Program-made: the position numbers and the translations under genes
Part shown: positions 46,866 to 59,041 of the stretch, one piece after another
Position numbering within the stretch: the first letter of the stretch is position 1
Layout: every line of letters starts with the position of its first letter
Notes under the pieces: generated by a model
What the model was told of the DNA's origin: nothing
The model's database searches: none
Seen by the model: the letters and a program-made list of their open reading frames with translations, nothing else
DNA from: Mesocentrotus franciscanus
Taxonomy: Eukaryota > Echinodermata > Echinoidea > Camarodonta > Strongylocentrotidae
Reading direction: 5' to 3'
DNA: 64,000 bases
NCBI GenBank assembly: GCA_037976565.1
Contig: CP137675.1
Coordinates: 10,062,534-10,126,533, forward strand

Positions 46866-48495
46866 TGTTGGCAGAATTGCGAAGCATCTGAATTCTGTTC
46901 AGGCTTCTGCCTAATGTACATGTGATAATTAGCTGTATTATTTATTTATTGCACCTGAAGTGCAATACATGTGATGTAGTATCATATATAATATACTTGA
47001 CAACCGTGATTGTCTCAAACATCATCAGAGAAATCTCCCTTGATACTGCGTCTGATTTTTCCCTTAAGTTGTGTTGATTCCATCGAAGGGTAGTTTTTGC
47101 CAATATCAAATTAAAAAAACTAATGAAGTTTCTAAAGCATATATGCATCATATCCAGCAATGTACTACAATGTCATTTTATCACTTGTCTTTTTATAAGA
47201 ACAAAAGAAATCAAGAAATTTGGTATGTTTTGGTGTTATATTTATGACCCAAGAAAGTACATGTGAAAGAAATTTTACATTTGTAGCTCTAATCCTGGAA
47301 TTCCGAATAGAAATATAGTTTTATCAAATAAGTGGACTAGATTCACTTGCCAAATCTGGAATTGGCTGTTTGTCATATTTCACAATCGATGACAGGTATA
47401 TATAGCTAGCTCCATAGTGTCTCTTTCTTTTCCCTTAAAGACCTTTTCTACTCCTCTAAAAAGTTGAGCTGATTTGATAGACAAAAATCTCAGAAACCCA
47501 AATATATCTTGGTTTTGGAAAATGGTGCTCTGACTTATTTTTAATAAATTTTTTTAATGAGCAAAGACAAGTTAATGATCGAGCCGGTTCTCCCCTACAA
47601 TGCATTGCGCGACATTTTGTGTGACTTAGTGTTGTGTTGTGGGATCGGATTATATAGTTTTACTTCGTTGCCAGCATTCAATACAAATTGCACAGAGACT
47701 CAAAGTATAAATACAGTTGAAGCTATAACATTTATTGAAAGATCACTCAAAGATATGATTATTAACAATGAAGTCGAGAGCAAGTCTAATGGTGACTTTA
47801 CTCATGCCGTCTGATATCTCAAAATTATGTTCTGCTCTGAAAGTAATCTTCTCTTCTCTAATTTAGGAACTTCACTTATATATCATGAAGTTCTAGGGGC
47901 GTTACCATTTGGGAACCTAAACGTGCTTTGATTGGTCAATAGTCAAGGTTGCTATGGTATTAAGGGGAGTGGCAATGGAGAGGGAGAGGTGCAAGTGACT
48001 GGGGTTTGGGCCTACGAGTCATAGTTCTTGGAATGTGGTTCGATCCTTGAAGCTGACTCTCTGGGGTGGTCATTAATGGTCATATGTTTATAATAAAAAG
48101 ATAATGGGGTCAGTGTCTGGAAATAATGGGGTTCTGTCTTAGATCATGGAGGTGGGATAAAAGTGAATGACTGAAGGAAGATAGGAGTGGTACATGTATT
48201 ACATAACATCCCCTTTTGTTAGAAAATGTGGCTTTTCCACATTTGTTAAAACAAATTTGTTCAATCTTCCAAACAATTACAAAAAATTATATAAAATAAC
48301 TCTACTTAGTGAAACTTCACAATTACTTTCTGCCTCCTCTCTTTCACAACTCTCACACATCAATGCATCAAGTACAAATTACCAAAGAAATCAATGATTG
48401 TCTCTAGGCCTGTGCAGACTTATGCACTGTTTTTTTCATTCTTGAAACACTGTTATACATATTACACAAACAAATTATCTTACAGAAAACATTGA

Positions 48496-48498
<3 letters not shown>
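46866..48498. other. ZCCHC9 3' flank, no gene recognised
   Basis: The ZCCHC9 3' UTR probably lies in the first part; AATAAA occurs near 47541. A frame at 47557-47814 has no family resemblance, no splice signals I can trust, and is not annotated. 47870-48180 is slightly G-rich without structure. Confidence 0.4.
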
Positions 48499-48527
<29 letters not shown>

Positions 48528-48784
48528 CTTTTAAAGTCCACTCCAATTCTCCAAATTTTATTAAGTTAAACCGAAATGGAAATTCTTTTTGCCCAATTGA
48601 TCGTGAGCCTGGCAGCCACTGAGCAGCGCCAGATCGACATTGTTCTATCCCTTATTGTTCAACGCCAAACAAGGTAGCAGCAACTCCCATCTTTTAACAT
48701 CTTTTGGCATGATGCGGCCGGGCTTCGAACCCACGACCTCCTGGTTGTGGGGCGGACGCCTACTGACTGAGCCAACACACCGGT
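48499..48784 (-). mobile_element. tRNA-derived SINE with (ATT)n tail, minus strand
   Basis: Read on the minus strand, the element starts with a tRNA-like head: GTTGGCTCAGTCAGTAGGCG (box A) and GTGGGTTCGAAGCCCGG (box B), correctly spaced at about 30 bases. A 190-bp body follows, and an (ATT)n tail at 48499-48530. Intact promoter boxes and a microsatellite tail identify a SINE. Short repeats of GAGCCAACACAC at 48768-48797 mark its 5' edge. Confidence 0.85.
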
Positions 48785-48799
48785 AGTGAGCCAACACAC

Positions 48800-51650
48800 A
48801 CAGGAATTAGTCCTTCAAATGAATCATCAGTTTTCATCACAATCATTATCAAACAAATAAATTACTCAAAAGTATACTGAGTAATAATCATCAATCATAT
48901 TAAAGGATACAAATTTCAAATACAGTCCTCTATTGGAACACCTTATCATTAGTCTTCCAATATTACAAGTTAAATTTCTGAATCTATGATTTCGGAAAGA
49001 AACAAGGGCGCTCAAGATATTGGATATATACTCTATGCAAATCTAGACCACTTTTACTTAACAAGAAAGAAGTGTAAACACAGAATATTGTATAATCCAA
49101 ATCTACTCGTTTATGTTAAAGTCATAAGACAACAATCTTCCTACGTCATAAATCTTCAAAATAGTTCCCCTACAAGTGCTTTCAAACTTGTTTACAATCA
49201 TTACAAATTGATCTAAAAACAAATTATCATATTTGCCAAATTATCAATGTCATGATACATACTATATAATATACTTGTAGGTTAATAAGAGCAAAAACTC
49301 TAACGCAAAGACATGATATCTGAACCTTCATAATTCAATTACAATTCATCTAATTCATCAAATTACATTAAAAAATTCTGCAACATCCTCTTGGGAGTGC
49401 CTGTTACTGGAATAATCTTATAAAACAAAATGTAATGAATCAACACCTCATGACCTGGGTACATGGCTATATTCCACCAGAAATGTATTTGTCTACAAGG
49501 TTTGTTTTCAGCTTGTGGTTCGTCAAAGGAAACCAGAATTTGCAAGTGTCCTGACTTAAATCGTCCTTTATGAATAGTCATTGTGTCACTGGTCGGGGCA
49601 GTCCTAAGTAGGTAAAATTGTCAAATTGTTTTAAGTTATAACAAAAATTCATGTACCGGTATAATATATTTTCATCAAGAAAGGCTCAACATAAATGAAA
49701 TAAAAACAAATATCTTTATGCACATGGGGTTTGTTCAGTTTACCAATATTACAGAGACAATCTTCATTCAAATTATGAAGTTAACTGACTGTCTGCCAGT
49801 TTTAATTCCGTCATACTGCGATTGGTAACTGCATCTTTAACCCGGGTGAACTCAGATATTACATTCATTAAACTTTTCACTCAATCTAAAACAAACTTTA
49901 ACTACAAAATATAGATACGAAACACAAAAGAAATATAGAATCAAAATAAAACAATCACACAAATGTACTGTCCTTCTTTTAACTGCAGAAATGTCACAGG
50001 TTTACAAAAGCCACAAACAGTGATAAGCCAATTAATAGTCATAGACTAGCTTGTGACATTACCATTAAATCACAAATTATATTGCTCACCTTTCCACTGC
50101 AGATTGGCAGGATTACGAAAGCCCTGGGCAATTGATCTAGTCTTAGACAAGCTTATATAGGGTGGTGATGTAATCTATCTAAATTCCAATTCCTTTATCA
50201 TGTTTAGCTACATTCTATATTATATTATATTATATGGGTCGCCCAAACATTCATACTTGTCTGGTCGATCGGGGGGCATTTTGGTTAAGTCGATCACCGG
50301 AAAAAAAAGGAGGGGAGAAAGTCGGAGGGTGGTATGTCGTGGCATGGTCACTGGTCTGTCCTTCTATCCAAAGTCTAGCTTGGCTTTGGAGGCTTCTTTT
50401 GAATATTTTGAGTATATCTGAGAACTGGGTGTTGTCCATCGGGGTATAGTCATGGGCATCAAGATAGTCCTCAAAGGTTTAAAAAAAATGGGCCGTGCAG
50501 AGGTCACGGTCAATTTTGTCTCCAGAAAACCGATTGGGTAGGAAGTCGGTTTGCCGTAGGGCAGGGGTAGGTCTTGGGGTAGTATCAACAGTCATTATAT
50601 TGGGGTTTCTTTTACAAATTGAAGTTTTAAACAAAATGAAGGAATTACAATACAACTATGCAAACTTACCTAATATTGTAATAACACAAGAAATATTGAA
50701 TTAAACTAGATGCATGTATATTGTCACACACACTCTCTCTTGCTTACATTCAGGCAGAAAATAATGTGTTTCACTTACCACTATCGAATTCCAGATGTTC
50801 AAGAAATTTGAAGTACATAAAATAAGCGATAATTATTTAATTAAGCTATAGTTTAAATTTTGCTTCTGTGTGCTCTGTCAAGAATGGGCGATGTCCGCGT
50901 CTGTGTCCTGTCGGTTGTAGAAATTACATGTAAATGGCTTAAAGCATCCTTCTGGTCCTCCGTCTGTCCTTCCGTCTGTTCTTCCGTCTGCTCATCCGTC
51001 TATCGTAAGAGGTAGTTGAATTGTGTTTGGCTAGTTAGCTGGAACCATCGGAGCTGGATTCTCCACAGTTTGTGTTTGTATTGTAGGATCGTCATTGTTA
51101 GTTGAGCAGTTTCATACGGGACTCATAGTCCATCAACTTCGCTCGAGTGTCCTCCTGGAAACAATCCGACTTGCAGTGGTCCTCACATACCACTCTGTTT
51201 TTACCGAATTTGTACGTTCATATATTGAACTTGTCAGTCCCAATATTGTTTAGCCATTAGGAACATCTCTCCCTGTCTTTCAAAGGGTTTGGGATGGCAA
51301 AGAAACTTTTCTTACTACCATCCCTTGGCCGATCTGAACAACCGTAAGCCTGGCACATCAGCATCTTGAATCGTCGTATACCTCACGCTTTCGTTGTGAG
51401 GAGCATATGTCACATCACGCGATCAACAATCTGACATCCGTGCTACAAATTTAAATGTTTTGCTCGAGATAACCGAAACATTCATGATTACTTTCAGTTC
51501 TTTTGTTTTAGAAGTACATGTGCACATACCTGAAAAGCCCTGTAACATACACCACCATACTTGACCTTTTATTAAGTCGATGATGATAGCAGTCGGCAAA
51601 ATAAATGTTACAAAAATATAAACCCTATGCAGAAAGAAAGTAATTATTTT
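48800..51650. other. Repeat-poor intergenic stretch
   Basis: No gene is recognised. Short frames at 49363-49581 and 50364-50588 (minus) have some protein-like composition but match nothing I know. At 50957-51002 there are four 12-base units based on TCCGTCTG. The region may contain decayed parts of the HECT-family gene or a retroelement, but I cannot show it. Confidence 0.3.
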
Positions 51651-51660
51651 GTTAATGTAC

Positions 51661-52008
51661 CTTTTCCTTCGTCATGAGGTAGAGCCTTGGCCTATACGTT
51701 GGGCTGATATCAGCATACGCCTTAATTGTAAAGGCGGCTTCCTGGTCATCGGCAAGTTGTAGTGTTTCTTCCGCTAGGTCGCCCATGTAGTTGGCGAGGA
51801 GGCAACTCAAATTGCTCACTACGAGCTTCCCATTTTTCCCACCTGGGAAATAGAGATTTGTCAATGAGTTCAGTACTGCAGGGTAGTTGTTGTTCGCAAG
51901 CAGTTTCACGGAATAGGTACCTCCACCCTTCACCCTATACACCTGAACGTATTTGTGTTTTGACTCGATCCAATGCTTCCATCCAGCAGATATAGTATGC
52001 TGTTTCTC
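51661..52008 (-). CDS. Exon for an N-terminal module found in HECT-ligase-like proteins
   Basis: This 116-codon exon is bounded by a good acceptor (TTTGTGATGCAG|GAG) and donor (GAAAAG|GTACAT), both phase 0. It contains HTISAGWKHWIES, YVQVYRVKGGGTYSVKL, LYFPGGKNGKL and RPRLYLMTK. I recognise this arrangement (W, then a KGGGT core, LFFPGG and RLYL) as a domain that often precedes the HECT domain in proteins annotated as G2/M-phase-specific E3 ligase-like in fish and invertebrates; its function is not known to me. HECT exons on the same strand lie upstream at 60.6-64 kb, so this exon should belong to another copy of the gene, or to a rearranged one. No companion exons could be fixed on either side. 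Confidence 0.6.
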
Positions 52009-52515
52009 CTGCATCACAAACAAAAGCACTCAATCACATGTACATATAGCATTAATAAAGCAGTTATTTTTGGAAAGTGTACTTTTGAGCAAGTGAAAAC
52101 AGATAATGCAGCTTTAATATATTGCATGATCGGGTACACACATCGCCAGTCGCCACCGTGTAATATTTTTGTTGATGTTGCTGTTCATCCACCTAAATCT
52201 CCCCGGCTTTCAATAGGGAGCTATATTTATACTGTTTTCGAGCAGGCTGACCTCCAAGCAAGGATACAACCCAACCTCGAGCAACCCTATTTAGGTCCTC
52301 CTTCTGGATTGAAGATCGACTTTGGCGAGCAATTCTCCATGCTGGGATTCGTTGGTTGATGATAGCAATCAACTTCCTCTGGTATTAGGCTTCCATTCTG
52401 GTCAAGATGAAGTCTAGTAACTGAGGTATGTTAAAGGCAGAGATGATCGTAAGAATATCATGCCGTGGAGGCCTACCCTACAATTTGCTTTGACAGGATG
52501 AAAAGAAAAAACTCT

Positions 52516-52685
52516 TTAACATATCTTGAAAAGGATGTATCTTCCTGATGTCGAGTACGTCCTTTTCACTCTCCAGGAACATCTTGATGTCTCCTCAAAG
52601 TCGTCCTTCCACTTTATAGCATCAGTGGCACTCACCTCTAGTGATGCCGTAAATCCTGCATCCTTCAAAGTGAAGGATGATACAA
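52516..52685 (-). pseudogene. Fragment resembling a transposase-type zinc-finger region
   Basis: The minus-strand frame reads SATDAIKWKDDFEETSRCSW followed by RVKRTYSTSGRYILFKI, then a stop at 52516. The pattern (WxxxFxxxS, R-YxTSG, hydrophobic, K) resembles the start of WRKY/GCM1- or FLYWCH-like regions in MULE-type and ZSWIM-like proteins. The His/Cys ligands that should follow are not seen. It may be a decayed exon of the same neighbourhood as 51661-52008. Low certainty. Confidence 0.3.
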
Positions 52686-52689
52686 TGTA

Positions 52690-54162
52690 CTCTTAATTAT
52701 GAGGAAGAACTGCCTGCAAGACTATGGGTGAAGAAAAGATCAATCATCAACCATCTTGAGTGTTAATTGAATTTAGAGTCTTGATGACTAGTTTTGGCGA
52801 TCATGCAGTGAAGGGGGATAAATTATTGCGCAATCGTGCTTACCTCATTCGCATTGCATGTTCCCAAAATGAAGCCCTGTGACAATCTACCAGTACTCTG
52901 GGCTTTATTTCAACAAAGTTGTAATGCCATTGTGGTAAGGTCACTATTAAAAGGCGATTGCGAAATAATATATCCCCCTGAACAGCATCCATAGGTTCCA
53001 CTTACTACAGTACTTCACCCATAGGTCGATAGCTATGAGTATGTGGGGATATGGCTAGACCAAAAAATCAGTCTCTGTTCCACTGAGATCACGTCTGGCT
53101 CCACTGAACTATAATCAATTTATCCAAATGTCACTTTGATAAAAAAAAATACTCCATACTTGTATGAAATTCACGTCTAGGCTAAGGCAAACATTCCCTA
53201 TGCACTAGTACTCAGTATTGTAGACAGGGTGCCATTACTAACACATCAACTTCCTACAACCAACGGACCTAGCTATGCAATCATACATTCTCAGACTCAA
53301 GTACAAGTTTATCTAAGCGGATCATATGCTGCTATGAATTATGATACAGAATCACCTGAAAAATTAAACTTGATCAAGGTAATGGAAATCAATTTGATAG
53401 AACTATATTGAAGCTATGTAATTGATCATCCAACATTAACACTGTAAAAGGGATTTCTGTTGTTTTTTAATTTTGCACATATCATTACCTCCTGAACTTT
53501 ACTAGATTTAGAGATCTTACAATCTAACAGCCTTTTCACACATGGGTAAAATTATTTAAAGCTGATTAGTTTAAAGAGCTTTAAACTAATCAGCTTTACA
53601 TACAACATCATTCACACACAGAAATTTTGGTGCGATCGTTTCGAGATTCACTGCTCTTTAAATGCGCAGTAGGGCCATATCCGTCAGCTGTTCCGCCAGG
53701 CTCTTAGAAATGTCTTTATTATTAAAGGCAGCCAGCAGAGTGTTTTAGGCATGAATACCTGGGGGAAATATTATTTTAAAAATATTTAGATACGTATTCA
53801 TTTCAAACAGATGTCATTTTTCACTTTAGATGAGTATCATGTACAAAATACCAAGAATTAGAACTTCATAAAAGGGGACTGTTAAGTTACAGCATAAAGC
53901 AGCAACACCATTTTTTCTGTAAAGACTGTACCAAGTAGATTTGTCCAGAAAGTTAGGAATTAAAGTTGAACTTCTATATAATTATAGATCTATCCATCTA
54001 ATTAGATCAATGTAAACTTACCTTCAGTTGGTTGGGAATGGTAGTTTCATTTCATTCACCATTTCCATTATTTATAAATAATAACGATTACCCTCTTCAT
54101 TATTTATAAATAATAACAATTCATGAACCTATTATATATCATAATGAAAAGCTCATTTCCAT

Positions 54163-54193
<31 letters not shown>

Positions 54194-54240
54194 AGAGACT
54201 TACTGCTCGCCCCACGGCAGAGGCCTGCTCGTTAAAAGGA
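52690..54240. other. Intergenic stretch before the LINE
   Basis: No gene is recognised. It holds the perfect hairpin at 53557-53598, a duplicated segment around 54060-54120 (TATTTATAAATAATAACA), and (AT)n at 54161-54187. Confidence 0.4.
53557..53598. repeat. Perfect hairpin, 20-bp arms, 2-base loop
   Basis: TAAAGCTGATTAGTTTAAAG is followed by AG and its exact reverse complement CTTTAAACTAATCAGCTTTA. Flanking TTCACACATGG and CATTCACACACA do not extend the pairing clearly. It could be the centre of a decayed foldback element. Confidence 0.85.
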
Positions 54241-54691
54241 GAGTTCAAGTTCAAGTTTTTATTTATCTTTCTTTCATAACACACTTTACAAATATGACAT
54301 GAATATAACAAGTTAACAGAATATGGTGTTACAATAGAAAGATGAGGTGACCTTGGTTGAAAGCAAGGCTTGTGGATTTAAGGTCCCTCATGAGTAGCTT
54401 ATGAGTATGTGCTAAGAGAACAAACTCGTCAGATAAGAATAATGCATACATTTAAATGCTGACAAACTAAAGTAACTAAACAACTGAGAAAATATAAACA
54501 TAAATAAGTATAATAAAATCTACTAACTACTAAATAATGGCTATAAACAAGAGAAACAGGAAAATACTACGAGCAACAGGACTGAAACACAGACAAAAAC
54601 GAAACAAGACAGACAGATGAATAGATGTGAGAAACGGAGTAGAATTATGCTGACCTATATAGTAAATAATTTTCTTAAATATTGATCACAA

Positions 54692-57518
54692 CTATAAATC
54701 TAGACGATATCGACTCAAATAAAGTAACTTCAGTTTGCGCTTAAATACATAAATACTGACCGATTGCGCTATTCTTGGTTCAAGGGAATTCCAAAACCTA
54801 GGTCCAGTGGACCCCAAAGTAGTAAGGGCAAATTGCGTTCTAACAAGAGGTAAGTGATATGCTTGCGCCTGACGTGTGGAATAACTATGAACTTGGTTAT
54901 TTTTCTTAAATATTCTAGCCAAGGCTACTGGCAGTAGACCTGCATTCAATTCATACATTAGAGCTCCTAGTTGTAAATGATAAATATCTTCAACTTTCAA
55001 AACACTACTATTATAGAAAAGAACATCTGTATGCGCAAGATAGTGAGTATTACAAACAATTCGTATTACTCTTTTCTGTACCAGTAGTAATTTATCCATT
55101 TGAGATTTGAACGAGTTGCCCCAAGCTAGCACACCATAGTGCAAATATGGCAAAATTAAAGTTGCGTACAACATACGTAAAATATTCAGTGGGAACACAG
55201 ATTTCAATTTATAGATTACACCAGTATTTCTTGACAATAATTTACAAAGTTTACTTATATGGTACTTCCAATTTAAATGTTCATCAATATGCAAGCCAAG
55301 AAATTTAAATGTAGATACTCTTTCAATCTCAACACCATTGAACATTACATTTCCAGGCAATATACTCAGGGAATTACTAAAGAGCATATAATTAGTTTTT
55401 TAAAGATTAACAGACAACTTGTTTGCATTAATCCACAAAGTCACATTAGTCAACTCAGAGTTTACAGTCTGCAAAAGAGTTTGTGGATTTCTGTGAGAGA
55501 AAAATACACTCGAGTCATCTGCAAATAAACTGAACGATAACATTTTTGCGGAAAGTTTATCTATTAAAATATAATGATTTACAGTATCAAATGCTTTAGA
55601 GTAGTCTAAGAAGACACCAACTGTATGCATGCGTGCATCTAAGGCACTGGATATCTTATCCACCAAATGTAGAATAGCATGAGTGGTAGTGTGTTTTTCA
55701 CGGAAACCAAACTGAAAATTAGACAAAATGTTAGCATTCATCATAAATTTTATCGTCCGAGTATACATTAGCTTCTCAAGAATTTTAGAAAAGGAATTCA
55801 ACAAAGAAATAGGACGATAATTATTCAAGATAAGGGCATCACCCTTTTAAAAATGGGCACAACCTTTGCAATTTTCATTTTCATGGGTACAACACCAGTG
55901 GTCATTGATAGATTAAATATATGTATGAGGGTTGTACAATACCAACAATTACATTTTTTATCAACTCATTTGTTATAAAGTCACAACCTGGACTTTTCTT
56001 ATTCTTTAAAGAATGTACAATATCAAATAATTCTTCTACAGTCGTTGGCAATAAAAATAAACTATTATGATTAGGGTTTTCTAAAAAAGATTGAAATGTT
56101 TTTCGAGACTCTGGGATGACACGCGACAAATTCTGGCTAATATTACAAAAATATTCATTGAATTTATCTACAATAACTTCTGGATCATCAACTACATTCC
56201 CATCAATGTTTAATTTACTTACATCAGACGCTTTCTGCTTTGGCTTAAAAACATTCCTAATCACTTTCCATGTCCCTTTTATATCATTATGTGTCGCCTG
56301 AAATTGAGCAAAGTAATATTGCTTCTTAGCAGCACGTAGGATTAAAGTAAGAGTATTGCAATAAAGAGTATATTTCCTATGAGAAGACTGAGATTTACTA
56401 ATCTTATACTTATAGTACAACTTATTTTTCATATTTATTGACCTCAACATAGAATTAGTGATCCATGGCAACTGAGGGGTTGTTCTACGATTTCTACTAT
56501 TACATTTACATAAAGGTAAATTTTTATCATACAGCAAAAAGAATGTATTTAAGAATTTATCATATGAGCTATCAACATCATAATCACGTAATACTTCTCT
56601 CCAATCACTTGCTAACAACTCATCTCTAAATTTAGCAATACTGGTAGGATTACTTTTTCGAACATATCTATTACTAGAAATATTACGGATATCCCTACCA
56701 AAAGACATCCTCGCATATACTGGAAACTGTCAGACAAATCTGAAATTATAATACCCGCATCTGGTAAAGGTCGTACATTACTAAAAATGTTATCAATGAG
56801 AGTAGAAGAAGTGTCTGTAACTCTGGTAGGTTTAGTTATTAAGGGCAATAAAGAGAAAGATATAAACATGTTCAAAAAGTCACAAACGTATGCATTCTCA
56901 TCGTGCTGAAGAAGATTAACATTATAATCACCCATGACAAAGACTGTTTTATGCAAAAATATTGAATTTGACAACACAGTTTGCATTTCATTTATAAACA
57001 AATTCACATTACCTTGTGGCGGTCTATAAACAACCCAACTATAACATTCCGTCTGCCAGGAAAAAACAATTCTACAAAAACACTTTCCATTAAATCATTC
57101 ATCACATTAACTTCATTTAAAACTCGGTAATTCAACTGCGTGGGGACATACAACGCGACACCTCCTCCCCTCCTATCTTGTCGATTATTCATAATTAAAT
57201 TACTTCCTGGAAGAGAAAATACATTTCCTTCAGTTTCACTCGATAACCAAATTTCAGAGATTCCTATAATCGTAGAACTGTAGCACATGTTCGCAAAGAT
57301 ACATTTAATTTATCAAAGTTTGCTTGCATACTACGAACATTAAAATGTAGAAAAGAAAGCTCGTTATCACCAGAATTACCCATTTTTTGAGAGAATTGGC
57401 TTTCTGTACAATAATTACAGTGACTCGTGACAGCGTCATTGCCTTCACCAAGATCATACTCTAACGAGTCTGCGCTAGATTCAAGATAGTTACGTATATC
57501 ATCATCATTTGTATTCAT
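54692..57518 (-). pseudogene. LINE ORF2 remnant: endonuclease and reverse transcriptase
   Basis: Endonuclease motifs are seen in three frames: LSFLHFNVRSMQANFDKL (near 57340), GISEIWLSS and DRRGGGVALYV (57270-57150), and VMGDYNVNLL (near 56930). The reverse-transcriptase part has KKSPGCDFI, YRPISLLNSFSKILEKLM, FGFREKHTTTHAI, the motif-A block LDYSKAFDTVNH, the FADD catalytic box near 55530, and a thumb/C-terminal part FKFLGLHIDEHLNWKYHI. Frame breaks occur near 57285, 57005, 56710, 55870 and 55395. Between motif A and FADD the usual 60 to 80 residues, including motif B, are missing in frame (junction near 55543), so no active enzyme could be made. Confidence 0.88.
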
Positions 57519-58071
57519 AATTTAAAGATTCATACATATAGAAAGGCAGCCTACTACGTGCAAAAGAAAAGGACATATATATATATATATATATATACAA
57601 CAAAAACGGTTGAGTATACTCAAAAATATGCATTATAGGCATAGGAAGAACAGGATAAAACACAGAAAAAGTGAGAGAAAAATTGGCAAGAAAAACAGCG
57701 GAAGAGGGATAGAGAGTGGAAAAGATAAACAAAAATGAAACAAGCAGTAAAACACTAGAAAAAAGATTAAAAGGTAACAAAAATACATATATATACATGT
57801 ATAACAACTGACAGTAAAACCCTCTCCTTAAATTATGTACTGTTTACAAAAGAAAAGCTAACACGAATATTACAAAAGAATCTATAAAGGTAGAATGGAA
57901 AAAAGACATATACATTTAGACCAGAATTAAATTACTGTATACTGGTTACATTCAGTGAGGAGGTATGTGACCATGGATCTACTTCGCATCATAAATCATA
58001 TAAATAGAGAGCTCTTTGTGTGGTCGATGACAGTTCAAGGTGTGGTCAAGAGGCAGTGATTTAAAGTCACA

Positions 58072-58625
58072 TTACGCTGTAAAATAAGGGACACCACCAT
58101 TTCCTCTCCAAAGCCCAGCAAAGAAGCGAAGTTTTGTTCCCTTCGCATACAGCTCTTGTACATCCTTGATATGTTTTTTCTTTTCAGTGAGATCGGCCTT
58201 GGTCAAATCATCAGCAAAATAATACTTTTCACGTAGCAGAACTTCCCTGGCGTTTTTCATTACATGAACTTTCTCTCGGTCCGAGATGGTTTTCACAATT
58301 ATGTGCCCTGGTTTGTTCCCTTTCCTTCCATCACGATGAGCTCGCTCCACCTTCACATCCAGCTGACATTTACTTTTGAGAATATCCTCAACTAACTTCA
58401 GACAATCTTCAGAATAATCATCTTAAGGTTCCGCTATCCCAATGATGCGGAAGTTATTTCTTCGTGAAAAGCGCTCAGCTTTATTCACCTCTCTGTCTTG
58501 GCTCCCTACTCTCTCCTGCAAATCTTTGCAAGCTTTTTCGATTCTGTCTTGACTCTATTCTTTTTTCTAGCTCAACATTCTTTTGTTCCAAGTCATTAAT
58601 TCGAAGGCCTTCGAATTCTAGGGCT
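58072..58625 (-). pseudogene. LINE ORF1-like remnant (coiled coil and RNA-binding domain)
   Basis: A short coiled coil (INDLEQKNVELEKRIES) leads to RRNNFRIIGIAE, a stop codon near 58424, and then VERAHRDGRKGNKPGHIIVK and FADDLTKADLTEKKKH to GTKLRFFAGLWRGNG. This is the L1 ORF1p-like plan (coiled coil, RRM-like domain, C-terminal domain) used for RNA chaperone activity in LINE particles. At least one frameshift and one stop break it. Its coding frame lies immediately downstream of a Gag-type CCHC knuckle (58738-58779), so it may once have been part of a longer protein. Confidence 0.75.
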
Positions 58626-58737
58626 TCTGGCCTAGTACTTGGTACTGGGGAGACGGGGGCATTGCCCCTGCATTCATATGGCGCTGAGCAAATAATGGAG
58701 GGGGCTGTCCATAAGGGGCTCTCATTTTAGGTGCACC

Positions 58738-58779
58738 ACACTCTCTCGCAAAATGACCCTGCTGGCCACAGTTCTAGCA
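58738..58779 (-). pseudogene. CCHC zinc knuckle with an internal stop
   Basis: Minus-strand codons give Cys, TAG stop, Asn, Cys, then GQQGHFARECGAP: a CX2CX4HX4C nucleocapsid-type knuckle whose second position is a stop (58774-58776). It lies about 260 bases downstream of the capsid-like ORF (59042-59794) and is most likely its former continuation, with a further stop near 58820. Confidence 0.65.
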
Positions 58780-59041
58780 GGGCCCCCTCGGGCCACGGGG
58801 ATGATTGACTGGGAGTTAAGCTCTACTACATGTACCTGTAGGCCTATCTTTATCCATTTCGATTTGCTTCAGCTTTTTTTGGATGAATTTTAGTTCCCTT
58901 TCGAAGTCGGATTGGTTGCCAGGGCCTACTTGATTAGAATGTGCACCAACCTGGGTGCAAGGACGCTGGGGAGGGGGCATGGAATTCACCGATTCTCTTG
59001 CTCCACTAGCCTAGCTGCTGGTACAAGAGCGTCTAATGAAC

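Larger units (their letters stand above)
54241..58640 (-). mobile_element. Degenerate non-LTR retrotransposon (LINE, CR1/Jockey-like)
   Basis: On the minus strand, in order: ORF1-like coiled coil and RNA-binding C-terminal domain (58625-58072), AP-endonuclease pieces (57518-56700), reverse-transcriptase pieces (56708-54692), then a 3' UTR with AATAAA and an ACTTGA-type tandem tail (54241-54262). The order and the short tandem tail are typical of CR1/L2/Jockey-like LINEs. Frameshifts, stops and an in-frame deletion in the catalytic core show that it is dead. The 5' boundary is uncertain because the ORF1 part is continuous with Gag-like sequence on its upstream side. Confidence 0.85.

Noticed and set aside
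47557..47814. 85-codon plus-strand frame
   Set aside because: No family resemblance, no splice signals and no neighbouring exons; likely chance.
48700..48784. tRNA gene on the minus strand
   Set aside because: Both promoter boxes are good, but it is joined to a 190-bp body and an (ATT)n tail, which is a SINE.
50364..50588. Minus-strand frame with KPTSYPIGFLETKL
   Set aside because: Protein-like composition, but I cannot link it to a family or to splice sites.
58464..58730. 88-codon plus-strand frame
   Set aside because: Antisense of the coiled-coil and Gag-tail sequence on the minus strand.
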